Below are positions 8,049-16,273 of a DNA stretch of 20,387 nt, piece by piece. The DNA is from Pseudomonadota bacterium (GTDB lineage: Bacteria > Desulfobacterota > DSM-4660 > Desulfatiglandales > B25-G16): contig JADFWK010000005.1 in assembly GCA_015223015.1 (NCBI GenBank), positions 1 to 20,387 on the forward strand. Direction: 5' to 3'. The notes under the pieces were generated by a model. It was given only the letters and a program-made list of their open reading frames with translations, was not told the DNA's origin and ran no database searches. Position numbers and translations under genes: made by a program. Every line of letters begins with the position of its first letter. Position 1 is the stretch's first letter.

Positions 8049-9305
8049 GTGTTGATTATCCCCACCCTGGCCAGCGAGTACACAGACCCCTCGAACCTCC
8101 CTGTGTTTAGGAACATCCTTGGGAACTTAAGAAACGTGGGTTACCTTTCCAGCATCATTTTTGGCCTGGATAGGGCAACTGAGGAAGACGCCCTTCGCCT
8201 GAGAGATCTCATAACAGCAACAGGAATCAAGCACTATCTTATTCAGTGGAACGATGGGCCTGGTTTCAGCGGTATTTATCGACAGCTGAACGAGGCAGGG
8301 TTCAACATTAGCGAGCCGGGCAAAGGCAAAAACATGTTTATCAGTTTCGGTATTGCCATTGCCTTGGGCGCTGAGTCTATCGGACTAATCGACGCAGACA
8401 TACGGACCTTTAAACAGGCGCAGCTGGATCGGCTTTTTTATCCAGTCGTTGTTCTCAATTACGACTTTTCAAAGGCCTACTATGCCCGAATATCTGAGAG
8501 GGGAGAGATTTATGGTCGGGTAAAACGGCTCCTCCTTGATCCCCTTTTGCTTTCCCTCAAAAGGAAATTTGCCGAAAGCAAGGACGAAAAGATGCTGCGC
8601 CTCATAGACTTCCTCTTAGGCTTTAATTATCAACTCTCCGGTGAGGTTGCCTTTCATGTGGACCTTCTAAAAAAGATGCGCTTTGCCACCAACTGGGGTG
8701 TAGAGATCTTTACCTTGATCGAGGTCTACCGCAAGGCCTCCTCTCCTGCACAGGTCATGTTTGCCGAAGAACCCTTTGATCACAAACATCAGGAGGCCTC
8801 ACCAGAAGACCAGGCCAAAGGCCTCAATCGAATGGGAATCGACATTGTAACAACCTTGATGAATGCATTGATTATTGAAGAAGGTCTGGAAATCTCCGAT
8901 ACCTTTTTTCGGGATTTGACCATTACCTACCAAGCTGTGGCTGAAGAACAGATCAAGAAATACTCTGATGATGCGGGCTTCAGCAATCTCAAATACGACC
9001 GTGACGCCGAGGAATACCTCGTCAAGAACGTCTTGCACAACTCAATCCTTGAAGCCGGCGAGGCTCTCACCGCTCCATACAGGATGACGGAAAAATTTCT
9101 GAGATTAGTCAATTCCCATTCCGAGTTTAAGCCCTTTCTTGAAAACGGCCTCGCTGAAGCCATCCTAGAGGTGGAGCGAAAGACACGCGGTAGTATCTTC
9201 GAGATGCCCCAAACCGTTTCGTGGGAGCGAGTATCGAATAAGCTACCTCGAATCTTTTATGATCTAGTTGAAGTGGTTGAGAATGAAAAAAGGCGTTTTT
9301 CCTGA
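8049..9305 (+). CDS. GpgS-like glycosyltransferase (GT81-type, glucosyl-3-phosphoglycerate synthase-like)
   Basis: At least 418 aa. Landmarks of the GpgS/mannosylglycerate-synthase type of GT-A enzyme are present: a start strand LIIPTLASEYTDP, PGKGKN (90-95) for the nucleotide, DAD metal motif (115-117, GLIDADIRTF), QLSGEVAF (195-202), NWGVEI (215-220) and HKH (245-247). GpgS enzymes transfer glucose from an NDP-glucose to D-3-phosphoglycerate, the first step to the compatible solute glucosylglycerate. Sugar and acceptor here are inferred. The C-terminal ~150 residues are helical and longer than in actinobacterial GpgS. GTG 8049 has no ribosome site. The frame stays open upstream to 7920 and encodes GRITTFH about 30 residues earlier, so the true start is probably upstream, perhaps ATT 7938 behind AAAAAGGGG. 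Confidence 0.7.
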   Translation: MLIIPTLASEYTDPSNLPVFRNILGNLRNVGYLSSIIFGLDRATEEDALRLRDLITATGIKHYLIQWNDGPGFSGIYRQLNEAGFNISEPGKGKNMFISFGIAIALGAESIGLIDADIRTFKQAQLDRLFYPVVVLNYDFSKAYYARISERGEIYGRVKRLLLDPLLLSLKRKFAESKDEKMLRLIDFLLGFNYQLSGEVAFHVDLLKKMRFATNWGVEIFTLIEVYRKASSPAQVMFAEEPFDHKHQEASPEDQAKGLNRMGIDIVTTLMNALIIEEGLEISDTFFRDLTITYQAVAEEQIKKYSDDAGFSNLKYDRDAEEYLVKNVLHNSILEAGEALTAPYRMTEKFLRLVNSHSEFKPFLENGLAEAILEVERKTRGSIFEMPQTVSWERVSNKLPRIFYDLVEVVENEKRRFS

Positions 9306-9326
9306 ACAAGGGTAAAACGCATTTTT
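9287..9326 (+). terminator. Intrinsic terminator overlapping the end of the GpgS-like gene
   Basis: The left arm AAAAAGGCGTTTT (9287-9299) pairs with AAAACGCATTTTT (9314-9326) with one mismatch around a 14-nt loop. The right arm ends in T5, and the hairpin spans the TGA stop (9303-9305). The A-tract and T-tract on both sides make it potentially bidirectional. The GC core is only 3-4 bp, so it may be leaky. Confidence 0.5.
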
Positions 9327-9429
9327 GCCTCAAACCAGTTCGTTTCAAATTCCTCTTGGATCTCCATGACACACCTACCCTGGATATTTACCGCCACCTT
9401 GCCTGTATCACCTGATGCTGGCCTTTTTC

Positions 9430-9459
9430 TCGACAACATTGTGATTAAGATTATATAAT
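9430..9459 (+). promoter_or_regulatory. Sigma70-type promoter for the diadenylate cyclase gene
   Basis: TCGACA (9430-9435), 18-bp spacer, perfect TATAAT (9454-9459). It lies 54 bp before the ATG, in a gap that begins with a terminator, so the cyclase gene probably has its own transcription start. Confidence 0.55.
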
Positions 9460-9513
9460 AAAGTTCCGAAACATTAGTCTAGATTGTTTCGCTGAGATAC
9501 AGAAGGAACAAGT

Positions 9514-10692
9514 ATGCATCTTTTTGCTATTATAACCAACCTGCGATTCCAGGATGTTTTAGATGTCCTGTTTCTTACCATGTTAGTGTACTACCTTTAT
9601 CTCTGGTTTTGGGGCACAAAGGCCTTTAAGGCCCTGGTAGGTCTGCTGGCTCTGGGGATCGTTTTCACCCTTGCTCGATTCTGGGGTCTGTTCCTAACTA
9701 CGTGGGTATTTCAGATACTCTGGCAGGTCTTGATTGTGCTCATCATTATCCTCTTTCAATCGGAGATCCGCCAGGTCCTTGAGAGGGTCAATCCCCTTCA
9801 AATAATCGGGCTGCGCACCTTTCCAAAGTCAGCGGATTGGATACCAAACTTCGTGACAGGAGTCTTCTCCCTAGCCAAGCAAAAGATCGGAGCCCTTATA
9901 ATCTTTGAGCGCTTGGACTGGGTGGAGGAGTTGATTACTGGAGGGGTTTTGCTGGAAGGTGAGCCAACCTCTGAGATCCTGCTAAGTATTTTTCAAAAAG
10001 AATCCCCATTACATGACGGCGCCGTGCTGATCCGAAAAGGAAGAGTCGCCAAGGTAGCCTGCTATCTCCCCCTGAGTTCTGCTGAGGGCCTCCCGAAACA
10101 ATGGGGCACCAGGCATAGGGCTGCCTTAGGTCTTTCTGAGCGTTGCGATGCCTGGGTTGTGGTCGTCTCGGAGGAACGCGGGGAGATTTCTCTAGCTCGG
10201 GGTGGGCAAATCATACCTGTGAAAGACCGTGAAGAGCTTTCCAATCTGGTGCAAAAGGCTATTACACCTCCTGCCGCTTCTGGCATAACCTGGTGGGAAA
10301 GGACTCGTGCTCTCATTGTCCGCCGATGGCCCCTGAAGATAGGAACCCTGGGTTTGGTCTGTGTGCTCTGGCTGTTGCTTGCGGGGCAACAGAACTTTGA
10401 GGTAAGCATAACGGTTCCCCTTGAGATAAAAAATCTCCCTGTGAAAATGGAAATTGTGGAGCCCGTGAATCCAGAGGTTCGTATCACTGTTCGAGGGCTT
10501 CGAAAGGACGCCAGCACCTTGAACAATAGAAACGTGCATGCCGAAATCGATCTCTCCATGGCCCGTTTCGGCAATAGGTTCTTTCGGATCACCCGAGACC
10601 AGATTCATCTTCCTAACGATAGAGTCAATGTAGTTCATATAGAGCCGCCGCAGATGGAGTTCACGTTGAGAGAGGCCATAAGCAAAGACTAG
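9514..10692 (+). CDS. cdaA: Diadenylate cyclase CdaA fused to a YbbR/CdaR-like domain
   Basis: 392 aa. The enzyme joins two ATP into cyclic di-AMP at the inner face of the cytoplasmic membrane. Three N-terminal helices (about 14-32, 38-55, 62-82) lead into the DAC domain, with catalytic DGA (168-170, SPLHDGAVLI) and GTRHRAA (198-204), both intact. CdaA usually stops near 270-280 aa. Here a fourth hydrophobic segment (275-290, LGLVCVLWLLLAG) is followed by ~95 residues reading VPLEIKNLPVKMEI and VRITVRGLRKD, the pattern of one YbbR repeat, as found in the separate regulator CdaR. One polypeptide therefore seems to carry both cyclase and its extracytoplasmic regulator. AGAAGGA at 9501-9507 places the ATG. 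No glmM follows, unlike the classic cdaA-cdaR-glmM order. GpgS-like genes lie on both sides. Confidence 0.9.
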   Translation: MHLFAIITNLRFQDVLDVLFLTMLVYYLYLWFWGTKAFKALVGLLALGIVFTLARFWGLFLTTWVFQILWQVLIVLIIILFQSEIRQVLERVNPLQIIGLRTFPKSADWIPNFVTGVFSLAKQKIGALIIFERLDWVEELITGGVLLEGEPTSEILLSIFQKESPLHDGAVLIRKGRVAKVACYLPLSSAEGLPKQWGTRHRAALGLSERCDAWVVVVSEERGEISLARGGQIIPVKDREELSNLVQKAITPPAASGITWWERTRALIVRRWPLKIGTLGLVCVLWLLLAGQQNFEVSITVPLEIKNLPVKMEIVEPVNPEVRITVRGLRKDASTLNNRNVHAEIDLSMARFGNRFFRITRDQIHLPNDRVNVVHIEPPQMEFTLREAISKD

Positions 10693-10928
10693 ACTCTAAT
10701 GAACCGCTCACACAACAGCTCTCCCGGTTCTCCGCAGTCAAAGTTCAGGGCGCCTTTAGCAGCGGGTTGCTTGGCAGCCCCGGTCAGGAAAGCAAATTGG
10801 GGGAGGAATTTCCAAGCGGTAGAAAGAGGGTCTGAAACCAGGGAAAAGTGATATTCTCGGACTGATTGAACGGTCATCTAGAGCATTTCGATGCGTCTCG
10901 AAAAGAACTATGAAAGGAGCGAAGGTTT

Positions 10929-12170
10929 ATGGGTTACGATACAGCGCTCAGAGGCTACACTTCGAAGAGGATTGAGGAAATAGAATCTGCAGATATCCTG
11001 GTGGGTATTCCCTGCTATTACAATGAGCGGACCATCGCTCACGTAATCCAGATGGTCACACACGGCCTCGACAAACACTATAAGGACCAAAGGAGTGTGA
11101 TTCTCATCGCCGATGGCGGTTCTACTGATGATACGAGAGAAGTGGCAAAAGAGTTTGAAATCAAGCCCTGGCAAGAGAAAATTACCTCTATTTACCGAGG
11201 ACATCCTGGAAAGGGTTCGGCCTTTCGGTCCTTGTTTGAGGCGGCCAAGCGCCTCAAGGTCAAGGCCTGTATGGTCGTTGACTCAGACCTGCGTTCCATC
11301 ACCAGCGATTGGGTTAAATATCTTCTCGAGCCAATTCTGGAAAAGGATTACCAGTTCGTTTGCCCCGTGTATTCGCGCTACAAGTATGATGGGACCATCA
11401 CCAATAACATCGTCTATAATCTAACCCGGGCTCTTTACGGTCTGCGCATTCGCCAGCCCATCGGGGGAGAGTTTGCCTTTGTCGGCGATCTGGCAGCGTA
11501 CTATGTCGAGCAGGATGTCTGGGATACGGACGTGGCCCGCTATGGCATAGACATTTGGATGACCACCAACGCCATCACCAACAACCTAAAAATTTGCCAA
11601 TCCAATCTAGGGGTGAAAATCCACGATGCCAAGGACCCGGCCGAGTCGCTTGGACCCATGTTTCGCCAGGTCGTCCACACCCTCTTTGTCCTCATGGAGC
11701 AGCATGAGGCAGAGTGGAAAGCGGTCAAGGGGAGCCGGACTGTGCCTACCTTTGGGCTTCAGGAATTCAGGGAGCCGGAGCCTATCCGGATCGATCTCAG
11801 TCACCTGGTGACAGAGTATAAAACCGGGTTTCGGCAGTTCAAAGGCTTGTATCGAGATATATTTTGCCCTGATTGCTTTGAAGAACTCAAAAGGTGCGCT
11901 ACCAAGGCCAAGACCAAGTTTGTCATGCCTGTCACGGCCTGGGTCCAGGTGCTCTACGAGACAGCCGCAACGTTCCACCACTGGACCCATAACCGCACCC
12001 AACTGGTCAATCTGGTCACCCCCCTGTACCTGGGCCGTGTAGCATCCTTCATCAACCAAACCAAAAATATGGGCTCAGCCCAAGCCGAAGAGGTCGTTGA
12101 AGACCAGGCCCAGGTCTTTGAGGATCACAAGGATTACCTGATCCAGATTTGGGAGGAAAAAAGGAAGTAG
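10929..12170 (+). CDS. GpgS-like glycosyltransferase, second and divergent copy
   Basis: 413 aa, cytosolic. Its order of motifs follows actinobacterial GpgS closely: ILVGIPCYYNERTIAHVI (23-40), ADGGSTDDT (61-69), PGKG (93-96), VVDSDLRSI with DSD (118-120), QPIGGEFAF (176-184), YGIDIW (205-210), SNLGVKIHD with H232, then LGPMFRQVVHTL. These are the donor, metal, acceptor and late-histidine positions of GT81 and the related GT78 mannosylglycerate synthase. Glucose or mannose transfer to 3-phosphoglycerate or glycerate is therefore likely but not settled. About 160 further residues (helical, CPDCFEELKRC near 313) extend beyond GpgS. AAAGGAG at 10913-10919 supports the ATG. It follows the c-di-AMP cyclase by 236 bp and precedes the cation ATPase by 354 bp. 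Confidence 0.75.
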   Translation: MGYDTALRGYTSKRIEEIESADILVGIPCYYNERTIAHVIQMVTHGLDKHYKDQRSVILIADGGSTDDTREVAKEFEIKPWQEKITSIYRGHPGKGSAFRSLFEAAKRLKVKACMVVDSDLRSITSDWVKYLLEPILEKDYQFVCPVYSRYKYDGTITNNIVYNLTRALYGLRIRQPIGGEFAFVGDLAAYYVEQDVWDTDVARYGIDIWMTTNAITNNLKICQSNLGVKIHDAKDPAESLGPMFRQVVHTLFVLMEQHEAEWKAVKGSRTVPTFGLQEFREPEPIRIDLSHLVTEYKTGFRQFKGLYRDIFCPDCFEELKRCATKAKTKFVMPVTAWVQVLYETAATFHHWTHNRTQLVNLVTPLYLGRVASFINQTKNMGSAQAEEVVEDQAQVFEDHKDYLIQIWEEKRK

Positions 12171-12227
12171 ACACTCTGTTTGCTGCGTTTTTTGAAACGG
12201 GCTGTTCCAACCTGAAACTCAGCCTGT

Positions 12228-12413
12228 TCAGGAGCAACACCTGGCCTTCAAGGCAGCAATATCCTCCTCTGCAGTTCGCCCTGCCCTATCGTAAGCGAGG
12301 AGCGAAATAATGAGGGCAATGATTTCGCTCCTTTTTGGCTTATCCCAGGCCTTTTTGGCTTTACCCTTTTTGACTTCAAGATTGATTGGCCATTCAAAAC
12401 GATAGAGGGACAT
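12228..12413 (-). CDS. Possible small protein, 61 aa
   Basis: The ATG at 12413 opens a 61-residue frame: MSLYRFEWPINLEVKKG, then KRSEIIALIISLLAYDRAG and RTAEEDIAALKARC to the stop. Composition is that of a real basic protein, with an amphipathic helix, a hydrophobic helix and a charged C-terminal helix, and codons are ordinary for the window. It lies in the 354-bp gap between the second GpgS-like gene and the P-type ATPase, opposite in strand to both. No Shine-Dalgarno sequence is visible. The frame continues upstream to 12575, across the ATPase start, so a longer form cannot be excluded, but the extra part looks non-coding. I recognise no family. Confidence 0.42.
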   Translation of the reverse strand: MSLYRFEWPINLEVKKGKAKKAWDKPKRSEIIALIISLLAYDRAGRTAEEDIAALKARCCS

Positions 12414-12524
12414 GGTGACGGGAACAGCAATGTGAGCCAGTTCCACAGGGAAGAACAAAGCCTTTGAGAAATAGAGAGTGATGCTATAAGATACCTGTAG
12501 CATACTCCAAAAGAAGGATTGATT

Positions 12525-15284
12525 ATGACTCAAAGGAAGGATTTCCATAATACGACCGTTAAGGAGGCCTTGCATGCCTTGGAAACAAGCAAGGACGGCC
12601 TTCCTCGGGATGAAGCTAAAAGGCGGCTTGAAAGATACGGGAGGAATGAGCTTTCTGTGGAGGCCAAAACCTCCACATGGCTCATGTTCCTATCCCAGCT
12701 TAAAGATGTATTGGTGCTAGTTCTCATAGCAGCCGGCATCATTTCCTTTGCCATCGGCAGCTATCGGGATGGAACCGTCATGTTCATAATCGTAATGATC
12801 AACGCCATCATCGGGTTCGTCCAGGAATACAAGGTGGAAAGGATTCTTGAGCGGTTGAAAGACCTCATTAAATCTCCTGCGAGGGTTTTCCGAGATGGCG
12901 AATTTGTCGAGATTGAGCAGGAAGAACTCGTGCCAGGGGACATCATACAGATTGAAGAAGGAGACAAGGTTCCAGCAGACATTAGAATTATCGAATCCTT
13001 TAATATGAAAACCAACGACTTTTCCCTTACGGGCGAATCTATGCCTCAGGAAAAGCATATCAATCCTATCGAGGGACTTCTAACCCTAGCGGACATGGAC
13101 AATATGGCATTTGTGGGGACCACTGTTGCTTTCGGCAATGGCAAAGGCGTGGTGGTTGCCACAGGGATGGATACCGAGCTCGGCAAGATAGCCTCCATGA
13201 CAGAGGAAACGGGTGAAACGAAATCCCCTCTGCAGAAAGAACTCGGTGTGTTAGCCAACACGTTAACTGCTGCGGTAATCGTTATCAGCATTGGTTTATT
13301 CATAGTAGCTTTACTCCAGGGCTTTGCGCTTTACATAAGTTTGGTCTACGCACTTGGAATCGCTGTGGCGGCCGTTCCTCAGGCGCTCCCCGCCCAGGTG
13401 ACCGTGTCCCTGTCGACCGCCAGCAAACGACTGGCGGAAAGAAACGCGGTTGTCAAAAACCTGCCCTCTATTGAAACCCTCGGCTCGACCACCATTATTT
13501 GCACTGATAAAACCGGAACTCTGACCAAAAATGAAATGACCGTCAAGTCAGTCTGGTTTGACGGTCAACAGTATGAGGTTACGGGAATCGGTTACGAACC
13601 CAAGGGAAACATAGTGGACGGAAACGGTAGAGAGTTGACCCAGGAACAGATTCACGAAATGGAAATTATGTTGGATGCTGCCACGATGGCGTCCAATGCA
13701 GAAATCCACGAACCTGACGATCAGCACGATACCTGGTATCCCATCGGTGACCCAACCGAGGCAGCCCTGATAGCCCTCTCCACCAAACTCGGCACCCGTT
13801 CACCTCGCGAAGATGAGGAGAATCCTGAATTGCACGAGTTTCCGTTCGACTCCGAGAGAAAGAGGATGAGTTCTATCCGGCAGTTTGGGGATCGCAAAGT
13901 GCTCACTATGAAAGGAGCCCTCGATAGCGTCTTGTCCATAAGCAAGTATATTTACCGGGATGGGAGTACTGTCCCAATCGCTGAAAACGATAGGGAGGTA
14001 ATACGCACCATCAATAAAAGGTACGCGGAGAAGGCTATGCGCGTGCTGGCCGTAGCCTATCGACCTCTGGAGCTAGACGGCCGAGACTATGTTTTGGAGG
14101 GGATTGAGAAGGACGTCATCTTCCTCGGTGCAGCAGGAATGACCGATCCTCCGAAAGAGGGTGTTAAAGAGGCAATCAAAGACGCACACAGGGCACACAT
14201 TCGCACCTTTATCGCGACCGGTGACCATGCCCTTACTGCCGAAGCAGTTGGTCAGGAAATCGGTCTGTCCGAGTCTGGCAAACCATCACCGGTCGTCACC
14301 GGAAGAGAGCTCCACGATATGAGTGATGAAAAACTGAAGGATATCATGGGCCAAAACGATTCTCTCATATTCTCAAGGGTAGACCCAAAGGACAAACTAC
14401 GGATCGTTAAGATCTTAGAGGAACAAGGGCAGGTAGTGGCAGTTACCGGTGATGGTGTGAACGATGCCCCCGCATTGAAGAGAGCGCACATTGGTGTTGC
14501 AATGGGAAAGACCGGTACCGACGTAGCTAAGGAGGCCTCACAACTGGTCTTATTGGACGATAGTTTTCCCACGCTTTTCCACGCCGTAAGAGAGGGCAGA
14601 ACTATCTATAATAATCTAAAGAAAACGGTGATAGCTTCCATGACCACCAATGGCGCGGAACTGGCCATAGTTATGATGGGGCTTGCTGCTGTTGCCTTAT
14701 GGGATTGGGCTATACCGATACTGGCAATCCAGATTTTGACGATAGACCTGTTGGCGGAGGTAATGCCACTCACCTTCTTGACTTTTGATCCCCCATCCAA
14801 GGAGCTCATGACCTCCCCGCCGCGCAGTCAAAAAGAACACATACTCAACAAAACCACCTCTGCCGAGGTTGCCTTTTTTGGGCTGTTGATGGGTGCATTG
14901 GCCTTTACGAATTTTGCCTTTTTCATGTTTAGACATGGTGTCGTGCTCACGGTCGATAAGGCCGATACCATCCTTTACGCGAAGGCAACAACGATTAGCT
15001 TTGTTACAATAGCTTACTGTCAGTTTGCCAATATCATGTCACGAAGGTATGAGCATACCTCGATTTTCAATCGAAACTTCTGGACGAACAAAATACTGCT
15101 CGGATCTATCTTGCTATCTATAGGACTGGTGTTTGTGGCCATATACGGCCCCTACATAAGCGATTTTCTGGCATTTGCCTCATTGAGCATCGACGATTGG
15201 TTGTTCGTTTACCTTGCAACAGGGGTATTCTTGGCAGCCTTTGAGTTGCTGAAACTCTTTAAGCGTCGGAGAAGAAAGGCATGA
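12525..15284 (+). CDS. P2-type cation-transporting ATPase (PacL/SERCA-like), ion uncertain
   Basis: 919 aa from ATG 12525, which sits 6 bp after AAGGA. A TTG two codons earlier overlaps that ribosome site and is unlikely to be the start. Order: cation ATPase N-domain (1-60), M1-M2 (~60-100), actuator TGES (169-172), M3-M4, phosphorylation motif DKTGTLT with D328, nucleotide domain, TGDGVNDAP (641-649) and M5-M10. It is a full-length pump of the inner membrane. Ion-site residues differ from SERCA: M4 reads PQALP where Ca pumps have PEGLP (Q286), while M5 keeps N709 and E712. M6 reads IDLLAEVMP, aligning D741 with N796, A744 with T799 and E745 with D800. The ion could be Ca2+, Na+ or K+. It is the last gene of the plus-strand c-di-AMP/GpgS block and converges on the mscS group. 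Confidence 0.92.
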   Translation: MTQRKDFHNTTVKEALHALETSKDGLPRDEAKRRLERYGRNELSVEAKTSTWLMFLSQLKDVLVLVLIAAGIISFAIGSYRDGTVMFIIVMINAIIGFVQEYKVERILERLKDLIKSPARVFRDGEFVEIEQEELVPGDIIQIEEGDKVPADIRIIESFNMKTNDFSLTGESMPQEKHINPIEGLLTLADMDNMAFVGTTVAFGNGKGVVVATGMDTELGKIASMTEETGETKSPLQKELGVLANTLTAAVIVISIGLFIVALLQGFALYISLVYALGIAVAAVPQALPAQVTVSLSTASKRLAERNAVVKNLPSIETLGSTTIICTDKTGTLTKNEMTVKSVWFDGQQYEVTGIGYEPKGNIVDGNGRELTQEQIHEMEIMLDAATMASNAEIHEPDDQHDTWYPIGDPTEAALIALSTKLGTRSPREDEENPELHEFPFDSERKRMSSIRQFGDRKVLTMKGALDSVLSISKYIYRDGSTVPIAENDREVIRTINKRYAEKAMRVLAVAYRPLELDGRDYVLEGIEKDVIFLGAAGMTDPPKEGVKEAIKDAHRAHIRTFIATGDHALTAEAVGQEIGLSESGKPSPVVTGRELHDMSDEKLKDIMGQNDSLIFSRVDPKDKLRIVKILEEQGQVVAVTGDGVNDAPALKRAHIGVAMGKTGTDVAKEASQLVLLDDSFPTLFHAVREGRTIYNNLKKTVIASMTTNGAELAIVMMGLAAVALWDWAIPILAIQILTIDLLAEVMPLTFLTFDPPSKELMTSPPRSQKEHILNKTTSAEVAFFGLLMGALAFTNFAFFMFRHGVVLTVDKADTILYAKATTISFVTIAYCQFANIMSRRYEHTSIFNRNFWTNKILLGSILLSIGLVFVAIYGPYISDFLAFASLSIDDWLFVYLATGVFLAAFELLKLFKRRRRKA

Positions 15285-15573
15285 GCCCTTCACCCTTGGG
15301 CACGCCGGGCATATTGATGCCAGTGATCTCATATTCTTTGAGGTGATTAAAAGGATAAGGAATCCCCGAAACCCCAATCAAGGAAACCAGTCCGACACGC
15401 TGTCAAGTGTTGGTGGGCTGTTGCCCAAAGGCGGTGATGTCCGTTATGGAGGAAAGGGGTAACGGTTGCCTCTTCGAACAGTGAAGTATCGAGGGTGAAG
15501 GGGGGGGAAGTCCATGGGCGCTCTCCGTGATCTTAATCCTCAACGATGATACCATCGCAATCTTTTGGTGGAG

Positions 15574-15828
15574 TTAGTCGTGTATCTTTCCCTTATGTCG
15601 ATTACCGGTCATTTTGGCAATAATGTACCCAAGAACCAGCCCTATCACCATGGTGAGGGGAGTTAAGATGATCTGAGGCATGCTTATTTTCCAGAAAAAG
15701 ATTCGAAAGGATACCACCTGAGTGTTCTGAAAAAAGATTATGAGTAATAGGACAATTATGACGAACGCAACGATTGTCTTAGGTTTTTTCACGAATCCTT
15801 TTAGGTCAGTAGTGTTCTTTTCCTTCAT
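15574..15828 (-). CDS. LapA-domain (DUF1049) small membrane protein
   Basis: 84 aa with two hydrophobic helices (about 18-36 and 52-70). The family signature is the stretch FFQNTQVVSFRIFFWKISMP between the helices, followed by a second helix ending LGYIIAK. Relatives are inner-membrane proteins, of which the best known (LapA/YciS) takes part with LapB in control of lipopolysaccharide assembly; no lapB is in the window. GGAGGG upstream of the ATG is a strong ribosome site. It is the last gene of the mscS, corA-remnant, lapA series on the minus strand, and its 3' end faces that of the cation ATPase across 289 bp in which I see no gene or clear terminator. Confidence 0.78.
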   Translation of the reverse strand: MKEKNTTDLKGFVKKPKTIVAFVIIVLLLIIFFQNTQVVSFRIFFWKISMPQIILTPLTMVIGLVLGYIIAKMTGNRHKGKIHD

Positions 15829-15895
15829 ATTTGATCCCTCCGCTAAAAGACGTAAACCTTACAGTGTTATTCTCTTATCTCAAGACGCATGCCAC

Positions 15896-16228
15896 CTATA
15901 GCCATCGCCTTCTTCTGAAATAGAATACCATGGAAACCACAATGATAACCATTGCAAAAAGAGCCGCAAAATAACCCCAATGCCATTCCAGTTCCGGCAT
16001 GTATTTGAAATTCATTCCATAAATACCCGCCACAAAGGTTAATGGTATGAATATGGCAGCAATAATCGTTAAAACCTTCATAACCTCATTCATTCTATTG
16101 CTCACGCTTGAAAGGTACGTGTCGAGCATCCCGGAGACCAGATCTCGAAGTGTCTCTATGGTGTCAACAACCTGTATGGTGTGATCGCATACATCCCTGA
16201 AGTATATTCCCGTTGATGCATCAATCAC
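15896..16228 (-). pseudogene. 5'-truncated corA (C-terminal two-helix region only)
   Basis: 110 residues match the end of CorA Mg2+/Co2+ channels: IYFRDVCDHTIQVVDTIET from the long stalk helix, SSVSNRMNEVMKVLTII, first membrane helix, the GMN filter (71-73), MPELEW loop, second helix and a basic tail. CorA is normally about 315-370 aa, so the ~220-residue cytosolic domain is missing. The similarity runs a few codons beyond the GTG at 16228 (reading EPAV) until an in-frame TAA (16247-16249). The mscS stop lies just beyond, at 16274, so the missing half is not nearby. It most likely remains from a deletion. The frame has stayed open, so translation of a two-helix peptide is conceivable. Confidence 0.82.
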
Positions 16229-16273
16229 CGCCGGTTCCTGTGTAGGTTACCCAATACAGAAGACCTCAAGAAA

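Noticed and set aside
10062..10592. 176-aa open frame on the minus strand
   Set aside because: It lies wholly opposite the DAC and YbbR parts of cdaA, and the composition is that of an antisense shadow.
10693..10928. c-di-AMP (ydaO-type) riboswitch between the cyclase and the second GpgS-like gene
   Set aside because: I looked for one because of the context, but the conserved core segments of that class are not recognisable. A covariance-model search would decide.
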